From Bradyrhizobium sp. SZCCHNS1050 (GTDB lineage: Bacteria; Pseudomonadota; Alphaproteobacteria; Rhizobiales; Xanthobacteraceae): DNA of 64,000 bases. The notes under the pieces were generated by a model. That model had not been told where the DNA came from and searched no databases. It saw nothing but the letters and a program-made list of their open reading frames with translations. Below, piece by piece: positions 8,699-18,324 of the stretch. A program made the translations under genes and the position numbers. Numbering within the stretch: position 1 is the stretch's first letter; the number at the start of each line of letters is the position of its first letter. The stretch lies in NCBI RefSeq assembly GCF_032484785.1, contig NZ_JAUETR010000001.1, positions 2,049,501 to 2,113,500 of the forward strand. Direction: 5' to 3'.

Positions 8699-9521
8699 TC
8701 GTCGAGGAGAGGCCTCGGCCGCTGGCACGCTCGCTCTCGCTCGCGCATCAGGTCACGCCACCGCAACCTTCGCATCGAACTCGCGTCGCATCGAACTCGC
8801 GGCCACGAGCGCCGCTGCTCCATCCGGCAGCGACATCGCCGAGAGGCATCGTCGCGCCGCTGATCGAGCACGTCGTCCCGCCCCTCGCTGCATCGCGGAT
8901 CGGCGCACTCGCCGTTCTCGTGAGAGCCGGACTTCGCGCGACAATCCTTCCGATGTCATCACCGACAGCGCGGTGCTACCAACTTATCTCCGCAGCAGCA
9001 CGAGAGAGCCGGCCATCGCCGGCCACGTGAAGTTACCGGCCGCGCGAACTAATCGTTGTGGTCGCAGGCCTTGCGACGCCGCGGCCCACGCCCATTACGT
9101 GATATTATCGTGACGCCCGACCCTGTTTGCCACGATTGATGGTCCGTCCAGGTATCATCGCGCTGCATGCGATGGTGGCATGATCCGGAGCGGAAGTAGT
9201 TCGATCTCCGATCTCACGCGCGAATTGCGGACGACGCCACCAGATTGCCGCGAATGGCGCCGCAATCACGAAAGCCGAAGGCGCCGCGGCTCAAGCAGCA
9301 TCGCGGGCGACCCGATCACCGCAATCATCCGACCGGCCCCCCGCTGCCGCGAAGAGGCGCAGGAGGAGCCAGGACACGGCTGGGGACGAGGTCGTCGCCC
9401 TGGGCGGCGGGCGCGAGCCGCAGCACATCGTTGGACATCGGCCGCCTCTCGCGCGTAAATGGCATGCCGGGCGGACAACACCCGGACCTGCAGGTGAATG
9501 CCGTTTCCGGGGGGAAGACCC
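8699..9521. other. Long non-coding stretch
   Basis: About 820 bases between the IclR gene and the next hydrolase contain no reading frame with convincing protein character. The possible frames are short and rich in Arg, Ser and Pro, as expected of GC-rich shadow frames. The only local structure I see is the tandem 16-base repeat at 8770-8801. Confidence 0.5.
8770..8801. repeat. Tandem 16-base direct repeat
   Basis: TCGCATCGAACTCGCG occurs twice in immediate succession (8770-8785 and 8786-8801), just downstream of the IclR regulator. It lies outside any gene and its role is unknown. Confidence 0.7.
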
Positions 9522-10223
9522 ATGACTGATGCGCTGCCGCTCGTGCTGGTGCCTGGCCTGATCTCGTCGCCCCGCATCTATGCGCCGGTGATCCCGGCGC
9601 TGTGGCGGCTCGGGCCGGTGATGGTGGCCAACCACATCCGCGATGACAGCATGGCCGCGATCGCCCGCCGCATCCTGGCCGAGGCGCCGCCGCGCTTCGC
9701 GCTCGCGGGACATTCGATGGGCGGCTACATCGCGCTCGAGATCATGCGCCAGGCGCCGGAACGCGTGGGTCGGCTGGCGCTGATCAACACCCAGGCGCGG
9801 CCCGACACGCCGGAGGCGAGCGCCCGCCGCCGCACCATGATCACCCGCGCCAAGGAGGGCGACTATCACGGCGTGGTCGACGAGCTGTTCTCGGGCTTCG
9901 TGCATCCGTCGCGCCAGGATGATCCGCGGCTGCGCCAGCTCGTGCACGACATGGCCGAGGAGGTCGGCGTCATCGGCTTCATCCGGCAGCTGACGGCCAT
10001 CATGTCGCGTCCGGACTCGCGGCCGACCTTGACCGCGATCCGCTGCCCGACCCTGGTGCTGACCGGCGACACCGACAACACCATCCCGAACAGCCTGTCG
10101 AAGGAAATGGCCGACGGCATCGACGGCAGCTGGCTGGTCGTGCTGGAGAATTGCGGCCACCTGCCGCAGCCCGAGCAGCCGGAGGAAACGGCGCAGGCGC
10201 TGATGGAGTGGTTGAGGGGGTGA
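9522..10223 (+). CDS. Alpha/beta fold hydrolase
   Basis: The ATG at 9522 follows a strong GGGGGGAAG ribosome-binding sequence and gives a 233-residue alpha/beta hydrolase. The oxyanion region LVPGLISSP lies at residues 8-16, the nucleophile elbow GHSMGG near residue 69, the acid position in LTGDTDNT, and the catalytic histidine in NCGHLPQPEQP. It is probably a cytosolic esterase or lactonase-type enzyme of unknown substrate. A small zinc-ribbon gene begins one base after its stop, so the two form an operon. Confidence 0.83.
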   Translation: MTDALPLVLVPGLISSPRIYAPVIPALWRLGPVMVANHIRDDSMAAIARRILAEAPPRFALAGHSMGGYIALEIMRQAPERVGRLALINTQARPDTPEASARRRTMITRAKEGDYHGVVDELFSGFVHPSRQDDPRLRQLVHDMAEEVGVIGFIRQLTAIMSRPDSRPTLTAIRCPTLVLTGDTDNTIPNSLSKEMADGIDGSWLVVLENCGHLPQPEQPEETAQALMEWLRG

Positions 10224-10224
10224 G

Positions 10225-10566
10225 ATGGCCATCACAGTACATTGCTGGCGTTGTGGCATCGAGATGCCCATGCTCGATGAGAAGGAGTGGGTGGAGATCG
10301 AGCCTCTCCTGAGGAAACCGATCGACGACATCAAAGACTACCGGCGGTTGAATGAATGTACTCTCGGGCAAGCCGCCGCTGCGGTCGATAGCAAAGCGGG
10401 CGTGCTGCAGCGCTACCGTGAACTGACCGGCTTTGACGAGACGAATGCCCTTGCGATCTGGCACCATCGACGAAGTGATTTCGGTCCGGCGTGCACGTCG
10501 TGTGGAAAGCCGTTGAGAACACCCCGCGCGAAATTCTGCGCCGCCTGCGGGACGCCGGTTTCATAG
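10225..10566 (+). CDS. Small zinc-ribbon hypothetical protein
   Basis: A 113-residue protein with three CxxC knuckles: CWRCG near the N-terminus, and CTSCG plus CAACG near the C-terminus. The last two form a probable zinc ribbon; the first may be half of another. The middle is helical and contains a long acidic stretch. It starts one base after the hydrolase stop, with GAGGGGGTGAG as the ribosome-binding sequence, so it is co-translated with that gene. The function is unknown. Confidence 0.7.
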   Translation: MAITVHCWRCGIEMPMLDEKEWVEIEPLLRKPIDDIKDYRRLNECTLGQAAAAVDSKAGVLQRYRELTGFDETNALAIWHHRRSDFGPACTSCGKPLRTPRAKFCAACGTPVS

Positions 10567-10585
10567 CATCACCCCACGCCAACTT

Positions 10586-10741
10586 CGTCATTCCGGGGCA
10601 TTCGCGCAGCGAATGAGCCCGGAATCCATACTCACAGGTCTTGGTTGTGGAGCGAGAGGGCCGTACAGAGGCACTGCGAATTTCAGCAACAGAACGTGGT
10701 TATGGATTCCGGGCTCGCGCTTCGCGCGCCCCGGAATGACG
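10586..10741. repeat. Palindromic intergenic repeat, family A, copy 1
   Basis: The segment opens with CGTCATTCCGGGGC and GAGCCCGGAATCCAT and closes with ATGGATTCCGGGCTCG and GCCCCGGAATGACG, the inverse of the opening. Each side can form its own hairpin, and the two sides can also pair with each other. Related copies lie at 21454, 24143, 32814, 45020 and 61464. All are intergenic. Confidence 0.8.
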
Positions 10742-10847
10742 ATGGAGGGAGCATCCGGATCTACGGAGTATCGCCCGGACGAGAGTGCCGTCGGACGTGT
10801 CGGCCCGGGCAAGTCAATGAGCGGCTAATACGCAGCGTGAGGCAATC

Positions 10848-11468
10848 TCACGCCCGCCCCTTCCCCACCCGCAACCCATCCACGAACACATCCAACAGCC
10901 GCAGCACGCTCTGCTGCCAGCCGGTCTGGTCGTGCATGTAGCACATGCCGATCAGCGCGCGCAGGACGTCGTCGGCGCTGATGTCGCTGCGGATCTCGCC
11001 GGCCGCGACGGCACGCGCCAGCAGCGCGCCGATCGAGCGGGTGAGGTGGCCGTGCGAATAGGCCGCGAGCTCAGAGTTCGCGTTCATGACGATCGCGAGC
11101 GCGGCCATCATGCCCTTCTTGGTGGCGACGAACTGCACCGTCGAGCGCAGCCAGCGGCGGAGCGCCTCGACCGCCGACTGCTCGCTCTTCAGCTCTTCCG
11201 CAAGCTCGGCGAGCTGCTCGACCTCGCGCCGGTACACCGCTTCGAACAGATCCTCGCGGGTGGGGAAATGGCGATACAGCGTGCCGATGCCGACGCCGGC
11301 CTGGCGCGCCACCGCCTCCAGGCTGGCCTCGGCGCCGCCGACGCTGAACACCGCCTTGGCCGCCTCGAGCACGCGCTCGCGATTGCGCTGCGCATCGGCG
11401 CGCGGCTTGCGATGGCGGTCTTGTGGTTTCGTCTCCATCTCACCAGCTCTTGATGACGGACCGTTCAT
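10848..11468 (-). CDS. TetR/AcrR-family transcriptional regulator
   Basis: A 206-residue repressor-like protein. The DNA-binding domain spans about residues 24-70 (RERVLEAAKAVFSVGG, then VGIGTLYRHFPTREDLF). The C-terminal domain holds a helical ligand or dimer region. The ATG at 11468 follows AAGGGGAC; an internal ATG at 11438 is an alternative. It is divergent from the molybdenum hydroxylase operon and a perfect palindrome lies between them, which suggests that it represses itself and that operon. Confidence 0.85.
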   Translation of the reverse strand: MNGPSSRAGEMETKPQDRHRKPRADAQRNRERVLEAAKAVFSVGGAEASLEAVARQAGVGIGTLYRHFPTREDLFEAVYRREVEQLAELAEELKSEQSAVEALRRWLRSTVQFVATKKGMMAALAIVMNANSELAAYSHGHLTRSIGALLARAVAAGEIRSDISADDVLRALIGMCYMHDQTGWQQSVLRLLDVFVDGLRVGKGRA

Positions 11469-11481
11469 GTCCCCTTGCTAA

Positions 11482-11498
11482 ACGGAGGAACCCTCCGT
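11482..11498. promoter_or_regulatory. Putative TetR operator palindrome
   Basis: ACGGAGG, three bases (AAC) and CCTCCGT form a perfect 7-bp inverted repeat 14 bp upstream of the tetR start and about 140 bp before the divergent paoA-like gene. The position and symmetry fit an autoregulatory TetR site. Confidence 0.55.
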
Positions 11499-11634
11499 AT
11501 AAATAGACCTGCCACCCGGGACAGCCAACCTTCCTCAGCTGTCGTCCCGCGGTCGCTGGATCTGGACGGACATTCGCCCGTAAGGCGGTGTCCGCTGCGA
11601 TCCGATTAGGCCATCGCTTCGATCGGAACAACGC

Positions 11635-12129
11635 ATGAATTGGACTGTCAGACTCACCGTCAACGGTGAGCCGCGAACGCTTGCGCTCGACGACCCCAGG
11701 GTCACCCTGCTCGACCTGCTGCGCGAGCGCCTCCACCTCACCGGCACCAAGAAGGGCTGCGACCGCGGCCAGTGCGGCGCCTGCACCGTCCTGGTCGACG
11801 GCCGCCGCATCAATTCCTGCCTGACGCTGGCCGTCAGCCTCGACGGCGCGGCGATCACCACCATCGAAGGACTCGCGCAAGGCGACCGGCTGCACCCGGT
11901 GCAGGAAGCCTTCATCGCCCACGATGCCCTGCAATGCGGCTTCTGCACGCCCGGCCAGATCATGAGCGCGGTCGGGCTCATCAACGAAGGTCACGCCGGC
12001 GGCGATCCGGAGCGCGTGCGCGAAGGCATGAGCGGCAATCTGTGCCGCTGCAGCGCCTATGTCGGCATCGTCGAGGCGGTGCTCGACGCCCAGGCGACGC
12101 TCGCCGAGGACAAGGAGCGCGCGGCATGA
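11635..12129 (+). CDS. paoA: 2Fe-2S subunit of a PaoABC-type aldehyde oxidoreductase
   Basis: A 164-residue protein with the two [2Fe-2S] domains of xanthine dehydrogenase-family small subunits. The plant-type cluster motif is CDRGQCGACTV followed by a further Cys (residues about 42-62). The all-helical C-terminal domain has CGFCTPGQ and CRCSAY. It passes electrons from the molybdenum centre to the FAD subunit. No Tat leader is visible, unlike periplasmic E. coli PaoA, so a cytosolic location is more likely. It is the first gene of a three-gene operon and overlaps the next gene by four bases (ATGA). Confidence 0.85.
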   Translation: MNWTVRLTVNGEPRTLALDDPRVTLLDLLRERLHLTGTKKGCDRGQCGACTVLVDGRRINSCLTLAVSLDGAAITTIEGLAQGDRLHPVQEAFIAHDALQCGFCTPGQIMSAVGLINEGHAGGDPERVREGMSGNLCRCSAYVGIVEAVLDAQATLAEDKERAA

Positions 12130-13184
12130 ACCGGTTCGACTATGTGAAGCCGTCGACGGTCGCGGAGGCGGTCGCAGCGGCCAGCGCGCCCGGCGCGGCC
12201 TATCTCGCTTCGGGCACCAACCTGCTCGATCTGATGAAGGGCAATGTCGTCCGGCCGGCGCGGCTGGTCGACATCTCGCAGATCAAGGAGCTGACGCGGA
12301 TCGAGACGCTCGGCAATGGCGACGTCCGGATCGGCGCGCTGGTCCGCAACGCGGACCTTGCGCATGACGCGGCCTTCGCGCGCGATTTCCCGGCGGTCGC
12401 CGAAGCGCTGCTGTCGGGCGCCTCGGCACAGTTGCGCAATGCGGCCACCGTCGGCGGCAATCTGCTGCAGCGGACACGCTGCGCGTATTTCTATGATCCG
12501 GCCTCGGCCTGCAACAAACGCGCGCCCGGCGCAGGCTGCGACGCGCGCGGGGGCGACACCCATCAGCACGCCGTGCTCGGCTGGAGCGAGGCCTGCATCG
12601 CCACCAACCCCTCGGACTTCTGCGTGCCGCTCGCCGCGCTCGATGCGATCGTCGAGATCGAAGGCGGCTCCGGCCGGCGCGAGGTCGCGCTGGAGGCGCT
12701 GCATCTGCTCCCCGGCACCACGCCGGAGCGCGAGACCGTGCTCGCGCCGGGCGAGATGATCGTCGCGGTCCGGCTGCCCGCGGCGGCGCGGGCGTTCGCA
12801 AGGCACGCGCGCTATCTGAAGGTGCGCGAGCGCAATTCCTATGCGTTCGCCGTCGTCTCCGCCGCGGCCGGTCTCGTGATCGAGAACGGCGCGATCAAGC
12901 ACGCACGCCTGGCGCTCGGCGGCGTCGCAGCCAAGCCGTGGCGCGCCCACCAGGCCGAAGCGCTGCTCGCAGGCCAGCCGGCTATGCCGCACACATTCCA
13001 GCAGGCTGCCGACATCGCGCTGCGCGATGCAAAGCCATCCGGCGACAACGCCCACAAGATCCCTCTCGCGCGCAGCCTGATCATGCGCGCGCTTGCCGCC
13101 GCTGCGCAAGGCACGCCGTCGCGCGTGCCGGCGCTGCCGGCCTCTCCCTTCTCCGCCGTTCCAGGAGCACTTCATGACGCCTGA
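12126..13184 (+). CDS. paoB: FAD-binding subunit of a PaoABC-type aldehyde oxidoreductase
   Basis: A 352-residue subunit of the CO dehydrogenase/xanthine dehydrogenase FAD family. FAD-contact segments are LASGTNLLDLMKG near residues 22-34 and the glycine-rich ATVGGNLLQRTRC. This motif is followed by three further cysteines (ACNKRAPGAGC, EACIATNPSDFC), which match the extra 4Fe-4S loop of PaoB and 4-hydroxybenzoyl-CoA reductase. That loop separates this operon from plain xanthine dehydrogenases. The ATG at 12126 overlaps paoA, and the gene's end overlaps the start of the Mo subunit by 11 bases. Confidence 0.83.
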   Translation: MNRFDYVKPSTVAEAVAAASAPGAAYLASGTNLLDLMKGNVVRPARLVDISQIKELTRIETLGNGDVRIGALVRNADLAHDAAFARDFPAVAEALLSGASAQLRNAATVGGNLLQRTRCAYFYDPASACNKRAPGAGCDARGGDTHQHAVLGWSEACIATNPSDFCVPLAALDAIVEIEGGSGRREVALEALHLLPGTTPERETVLAPGEMIVAVRLPAAARAFARHARYLKVRERNSYAFAVVSAAAGLVIENGAIKHARLALGGVAAKPWRAHQAEALLAGQPAMPHTFQQAADIALRDAKPSGDNAHKIPLARSLIMRALAAAAQGTPSRVPALPASPFSAVPGALHDA

Positions 13185-15438
13185 GCTCAATCTCTCCCGC
13201 GATCCCGCCCATGTCAGACACGGCTCCAACATCGGCCAGCCGCTGTCGCGCGTCGATGGCCGTGCCAAGGTCACCGGCACGGCGCGCTATGCCGCCGACA
13301 ACAATCCGCCCGGCCTGCTCTATGCCGTGCTCGCCGTCTCCAGCATCGCGCGCGGCCGCGTCGTCGCGCTCGACGTCGAAGCCGCCAAGGCGCATCCCGG
13401 CGTGGTCGAGGTGATGACCTCCGCCAACCGGCCGCCGCTGCACGCTGATCCCGACGGCAAGCCGAACCCGTTCGCATTCCGCTTCGAGGCGCTGCAGAAC
13501 GACCGTGTGCGCTACGCCAACCAGCCGGTCGCGCTGGTCATTGCCGAAAGCCTGGAAGCCGCGACCGAGGGCGCCGCGCTGCTGTCGCCGCGCTACGAGG
13601 CCGAGCCGGCCCGCATCGGTCTCGATGCCGCCGACGCCTATGTGCCGCCTGTCGTCGGCATGGGTTTTCCCGCCGAGAGCCATCACGGCGACGTCGAGGC
13701 CGCGCTGGCGGGCAGCGACAAGCAGATCACCGCGATCTACGAGACCCCGCCGCATTATCACAATGCAATGGAGCCGCACGCGATCGTCGCCGAGTGGCAG
13801 GGCGACAGGCTCATCATCGACACGCCGACCCAGGGCCTGGTGATGATGCGCGGCCGCCTTGCCGAACTGTTCGGCATCGCGCCTGAGAACATCCTGATCC
13901 GCAGCCCCTATCTCGGTGGCGGCTTCGGCGGCAAGGGCCTGATGGCCGGGCCGCAGGTCCTCGGCATTCTCGCCGCCAAGATGGTCGGCCGCCCGGTGAA
14001 GCTGGTGGCGCGGCGCGAGCAGCTCTACGGCCCGTTCGGCCATCGCTCGCCGACCCGGCAGACGCTGCAGCTCGGCGCCAGCAGCACCGGACAATTGTCG
14101 GCGATCCGTCACCACGCGAGGATCGCAACCTCGAGCTTCGAGGACTTCTACGAAGCGGCGGCGCATGTGACGCACACGCTCTATGCCGCACCGGCGATCG
14201 CGACGACCTATGACGCGGTACGCATGGACACGGGCACGCCGCTGTTCGTGCGCGCCCCCGGTATCGCGCCGGGATCGATCGCGCTGGAGAGCGCCGTCGA
14301 CGAAATGGCGGAAGCCTGCGGCCTCGATCCGCTCGCCTTCCGGGTCAAGAACTACGCCGAGGTCGAGCCGGCCACGGGCAAACCGTTCTCATCCAAGGCG
14401 CTGCGCGAGTGCTACACGCAAGGCGCCGAGCGATTCGGCTGGTGGGAGCGGCCGCTGAAGCCGCGGATGATGCGCGACAAGGACGGCTTCCTGGTCGGCT
14501 GGGGCATGGGCACGGCGACGTTCCATGCGCTGATGTTCGCGGGCCAGGCCCGCGCGGTGATCCGGCGCGACGGCACCGGCGTCGTGGAGAGCGGCGCGCA
14601 CGACATGGGCCAGGGCGCCTGGACCGCCTTCGCACAGATCGCGGCAGACTCGCTCGCGCTCGAACTGGACCGGGTGACGTTCAAGGCCGGCACCTCCGAC
14701 CTGCCGGATGCCGGCATCGCCGGCGGCTCGGCACATACGGCAACGGTCGGCACTGCGATCCACAATGCGGGCGCCGCCGTCATCGCCAGGCTCGCCGAGC
14801 TCGCGACATCAGACCAGCGCTCGCCACTGTTCGGCGCCGGCAACGCCGGCGTGATCGCGCGCAACGGTTGGCTGCTTCGGCGCGACGACGAGGGCCGCGG
14901 CGAGAGCTACGCCGACATCCTCGCCCGCGCCGGCCTCGACCAGGTCGAGGGCTCCGGCAGCGGCATGCCGGACCCTGCGGCCAACGAGCAATATGCGATG
15001 CATTCACATGGCGCTGTCTTTGCCGAGGTGAAGGTCGATCCCGATCTCGGCCAGGTCAGGGTGACCCGCATGGTCGGCGCGTTCGCGGCGGGACGGATCA
15101 TCAATCCGAAGCTGGTGAAGAGCCAGCTCGTCGGCGGCATGATCTGGGGCATCTCGCTGGCGCTGCACGAGGAGGCGGTCACCGATCGCCGCACCGGGCG
15201 GATCATGAATGCCAATCTCGGCGAGTATCATGTGCCGGTGAATGCCGACGTCCCGGCGATCGAGGCCTTCACGGTCGAGGAGCACGATCCGTTCGTCAAC
15301 CCGCTCGGCGTCAAGGGCGTCGGCGAGATCGGCATCACCGGCTCTGCCGGGGCGGTCGCCAACGCGGTGGCGCACGCGACCGGCATTCGGATCAGGCGCT
15401 TTCCGGTGCGGATCAGCGATCTGGTCTCGCGCCAATGA
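13174..15438 (+). CDS. paoC: Molybdopterin-binding subunit of a PaoABC-type aldehyde oxidoreductase
   Basis: A 754-residue molybdenum hydroxylase large subunit. It has the N-terminal hammerhead domain (SRVDGRAKVTGTARYAAD) and the Moco-binding domain with GGGFGGKG. The segment GVKGVGEIGITG near the C-terminus carries the catalytic glutamate. It should hydroxylate aldehydes or N-heterocycles using molybdenum-bound oxygen. The ATG at 13174 follows CCAGGAGCA and lies inside the end of paoB, indicating coupled translation. No dedicated Moco-insertion chaperone (PaoD/XdhC) is seen next to it. Confidence 0.87.
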   Translation: MTPELNLSRDPAHVRHGSNIGQPLSRVDGRAKVTGTARYAADNNPPGLLYAVLAVSSIARGRVVALDVEAAKAHPGVVEVMTSANRPPLHADPDGKPNPFAFRFEALQNDRVRYANQPVALVIAESLEAATEGAALLSPRYEAEPARIGLDAADAYVPPVVGMGFPAESHHGDVEAALAGSDKQITAIYETPPHYHNAMEPHAIVAEWQGDRLIIDTPTQGLVMMRGRLAELFGIAPENILIRSPYLGGGFGGKGLMAGPQVLGILAAKMVGRPVKLVARREQLYGPFGHRSPTRQTLQLGASSTGQLSAIRHHARIATSSFEDFYEAAAHVTHTLYAAPAIATTYDAVRMDTGTPLFVRAPGIAPGSIALESAVDEMAEACGLDPLAFRVKNYAEVEPATGKPFSSKALRECYTQGAERFGWWERPLKPRMMRDKDGFLVGWGMGTATFHALMFAGQARAVIRRDGTGVVESGAHDMGQGAWTAFAQIAADSLALELDRVTFKAGTSDLPDAGIAGGSAHTATVGTAIHNAGAAVIARLAELATSDQRSPLFGAGNAGVIARNGWLLRRDDEGRGESYADILARAGLDQVEGSGSGMPDPAANEQYAMHSHGAVFAEVKVDPDLGQVRVTRMVGAFAAGRIINPKLVKSQLVGGMIWGISLALHEEAVTDRRTGRIMNANLGEYHVPVNADVPAIEAFTVEEHDPFVNPLGVKGVGEIGITGSAGAVANAVAHATGIRIRRFPVRISDLVSRQ

Positions 15439-15519
15439 CATTGGCGCGTTGACGAAGCCCGTTCGAAGCAATGCCTCCGTTCTCCTGACCGAGAGCGGAG
15501 GCAGGCGACCTCGCTCCGT

Positions 15520-17508
15520 CTAGGCCGCCTGCCGTGCGAAGGTCCGCCTGAACCATGCCAGGAACGCCTCGCGATTTTGGCCGGGGTCGAACTCGACATG
15601 CAGCGCGTCCTTTTCACGGGCGCGAACCCGATACGGCACGCTGCCGTCGAAGCCGCTGAATTCCATGACGCCGCGATCGCCGATGCCCGGCTCGGGGTCG
15701 AACCGGAACCAGGCGCCGCCTTCGGAAATGTCCACCAGATCGGCCTTCACCGCGCCCCTGCGATCGTCGACGACCTTGATCGACAGGCTCGACTTCAACC
15801 GCGGCGACTGACGGCGATCGGCTTCGGCGGTCGCCGTCCTGACGGCCTTCACCAGCGTGGCACGGAGCGAGGTCAGGCCCGTTGCCACGGAGCCGATGGC
15901 GTTGCGCACCTCGGCGGCCCGATCATTGACCATGCCGGCGTCCCTGCCGACATTGCCGATCTTGGACGACACGTCGCGCGCCGCGCTGGCCGATGACTGG
16001 ACCGAGCGGCTGATCTCCTGGGTCGCCGCGTGCTGCTCCTCCATCGCCGCGGCGATCGAGGCTGCGACCTCGTCGATCTCGGAAATCTGGCTGCCGATGC
16101 CTTCGACGACGTCGACGGTCGCCTGCGTGGTGGTCTGCACCTCGCCGATCAGGCGCGAGATCTCCTCGGTCGATTTGGCGGTCTGATCCGACAGCGACTT
16201 GACCTCGGCCGCAACCACGGCAAAGCCGCGACCGGCATCGCCGGCGCGCGCGGCCTCGATGGTGGCATTGAGCGCCAAAAGGTTGGTCTGCTCGGCAATG
16301 CCGCCGATCAGGTTGGAGACCTCGGCGATCTTGTCCACGGCCGTGGACAAGGAGAGCATCGTGTTCTTCGCCTTCTCGCGCTCGGTCACCGCCGATTTGG
16401 TGATCGTGCTGGCGCGCGCCACCTGGCTCGAGATCTCGCGGATCGCCGAGCTCAGTTGCTCGGCTGCCGACGAGACCGTCTGGGCATTGGAGAGCGACTT
16501 CTCCGAGGCTGCGGCCACCGATTGCGCATCGGTCGACAGTTCCTCGGCCAGTTTCGAGAGGCCTGCGGCGACGGCCTCGACCTGGCGCGATGCGCCGGCC
16601 GCAGCTTCGACGGACGTCTCGGTCTCGCGCTCGATCACGTCGGCCATGTCGAGCATGGCGCGCTTCTTATGCTCCTCGGCGGCCGCACGATCGCGCTCCT
16701 GCCTGTCGCGGAGGCTCGCGTTCTCGAGCGCGTTGGTCTTGAAGATGCTCAGCGCGCCCGCCATCGCGCCGATCTCATCGCCGCGTTCCGAATAGGAAAT
16801 GTCGGCCGACAGATCGCCCTCGGCGATCCGCCGCATCAGCCCGGTCATGCGCGACAGCGGACGGACGACGCCGATCACCAGCCCCGACATGCCGGCGACG
16901 ACCAGAGCCAGAACGATGCCGGACACGGTCCACACAATGATGGAGATGCTGCGATCCTGGGTCGCCGCCGTCGCCTCCATGTCCGAATTCAGCTTGTTCG
17001 CCTTGTCGACCAGCGTATCGATCACCGCGCGGTGGGCGGCGTAGGCTTCGGCCAGCCGGGCATAGGCGGCATCGGCCTTCGCCATGTCGCCGGAGCGCAG
17101 CGCCGGGATCAACTCGGCCTCCAGGGCCTGCCAGAATTTCCGGACCTCGCCGTCCGATCGTTCGACCAGCAGCGATTTCAGATCGGACTGCAGCGCCGAG
17201 CCGGTCCAGAACGTCTTGCGATCCTCATAGTCCTTCTTCAGTTGCGCCAGCTTATTGACGTGCGTGTCGAGATCGTTCGGCGTCCGGAGTGCGAGGGTCG
17301 CCTCGAGATAGGCCTCGAGCACATATTCAGGCGGCGGCAGGATGTCGGCCACCAGATCATTGCCGAGCTTGATCTTGTCGTAGAGGGGCCCGCCGACCTT
17401 GAGCTCGCGCAGCGCATAGGCGCTGGTCAGCACGACCGCACCGAAGCCGAGTGCGAGCACAAGGCCAAAAGCCGCAATGAACGTGGAAATGGAGAGACGC
17501 ATCTTCAT
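15520..17508 (-). CDS. Methyl-accepting chemotaxis protein with C-terminal PilZ domain
   Basis: From the ATG at 17508 the protein has 662 residues. A first membrane helix (residues about 7-30) is followed by a helical periplasmic sensor region, a second membrane helix ([17 protein letters not shown]), and a HAMP domain ([17 protein letters not shown]). The signalling domain has the hairpin tip around [19 protein letters not shown]. After it, RRQSPR and DISEGG are the two signature motifs of a PilZ c-di-GMP-binding domain (residues about 560-655). Chemotaxis output may therefore be tuned by c-di-GMP. The long frame upstream of 17508 has no protein character. Confidence 0.88.
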   Translation of the reverse strand: MKMRLSISTFIAAFGLVLALGFGAVVLTSAYALRELKVGGPLYDKIKLGNDLVADILPPPEYVLEAYLEATLALRTPNDLDTHVNKLAQLKKDYEDRKTFWTGSALQSDLKSLLVERSDGEVRKFWQALEAELIPALRSGDMAKADAAYARLAEAYAAHRAVIDTLVDKANKLNSDMEATAATQDRSISIIVWTVSGIVLALVVAGMSGLVIGVVRPLSRMTGLMRRIAEGDLSADISYSERGDEIGAMAGALSIFKTNALENASLRDRQERDRAAAEEHKKRAMLDMADVIERETETSVEAAAGASRQVEAVAAGLSKLAEELSTDAQSVAAASEKSLSNAQTVSSAAEQLSSAIREISSQVARASTITKSAVTEREKAKNTMLSLSTAVDKIAEVSNLIGGIAEQTNLLALNATIEAARAGDAGRGFAVVAAEVKSLSDQTAKSTEEISRLIGEVQTTTQATVDVVEGIGSQISEIDEVAASIAAAMEEQHAATQEISRSVQSSASAARDVSSKIGNVGRDAGMVNDRAAEVRNAIGSVATGLTSLRATLVKAVRTATAEADRRQSPRLKSSLSIKVVDDRRGAVKADLVDISEGGAWFRFDPEPGIGDRGVMEFSGFDGSVPYRVRAREKDALHVEFDPGQNREAFLAWFRRTFARQAA

Positions 17509-17793
17509 GTCGGCGGCACATTCGCTGGAGGGTGGACTGCACCCGCCGTCGCCCCGCCGGAGCCCTCTCCGCTCGCTTGCATGGAGCTGGTCCGTCCGGA
17601 ACGACCGGCATCGAGTCGTTAATTTGATCAGCGTGCACAACCTTTTCTCAGGGAAGGTAAATTTCCGCCCCCGTAGAAATGCGGTCCAACCCGCTTCGGC
17701 AGAGGATGCAGGCGCTCCTCCCACTATGACCTGGCGCAAGGCGGCCGGAGGCGGATCTGCGAACATTTACGGATCGTCGCTTCAGGAGCCACC

Positions 17794-18105
17794 ATGTCGA
17801 AACCCATCCCGGACAAGGCCGAGATCGCGCTCGAATATCCCGACAAGTTCTATGCCGGCACGTTCGAGCATTCCTCGCGGTTCGAAGCCCATCTCGAATC
17901 ATCCGGCCTGGCATTGACCCTGGAGCGGCCCGGCCCAGAGGACGTCCGCAAGTCGATCCATATGCACCTGAACTTCGGACTGCTCGCCGCGATTCTGCAC
18001 GAGCTCGCCGCCGGCATCGCTTCGATGCCCAAGGACGACATCGTTCATCGCGAGCAGCTGCGCGACGCAGTCGCGGCTCTGCATCGAGCTCTTAACGCGC
18101 CTTAA
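17794..18105 (+). CDS. Conserved hypothetical protein, 103 residues
   Basis: A small soluble protein beginning MSKPIPDKAEIALEYPDKFY. It has an N-terminal strand-rich part and a C-terminal helix (LNFGLLAAILHELAAGIA). The ATG at 17794 follows CAGGAGCCACC, a good ribosome-binding sequence. Codon use matches the neighbours, so I take it as real. It shows no catalytic motif, membrane segment or cysteine. It lies divergent from the MCP-PilZ gene and upstream of the outer-membrane protein gene. The function is unknown. Confidence 0.7.
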   Translation: MSKPIPDKAEIALEYPDKFYAGTFEHSSRFEAHLESSGLALTLERPGPEDVRKSIHMHLNFGLLAAILHELAAGIASMPKDDIVHREQLRDAVAALHRALNAP

Positions 18106-18109
18106 CCGG

Positions 18110-18128
18110 TTGTGCCGCGGCGGCACAA
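18110..18128. promoter_or_regulatory. Perfect hairpin downstream of the 103-residue gene
   Basis: TTGTGCCG, a three-base loop CGG, and CGGCACAA form a perfect 8-bp inverted repeat starting five bases after the stop codon. It lacks a following T run, so it may be an mRNA-stabilising hairpin, a weak terminator or a protein-binding palindrome. Confidence 0.45.
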
Positions 18129-18324
18129 AGGAGTCCGGCGTTAACTCCCGGTTCAGCCTTCGTTAGTGTATTGCTAACTACGCCAGAACCTTTGCCCGGA
18201 GAAGGTCGGGTTGGAGGCCGGTGTGCTGCGGGAGTGACAGCATTTTATTCAAAAGCGATCTATCTCCGATCCATCGACGGCGCGCGATGCGCGAGCCTTG
18301 TTAGTTGAGTATCGGAGACCCGCC

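Noticed and set aside
9245..9529. A short plus-strand frame upstream of the hydrolase
   Set aside because: Its composition (Arg, Pro, Gly, Ser) is that of a shadow frame; it has no ribosome-binding site and overlaps the true hydrolase start.
16030..17622. A 530-residue plus-strand frame across the MCP-PilZ gene
   Set aside because: It is antisense to the chemoreceptor, which has clear TM, HAMP, signalling and PilZ features.
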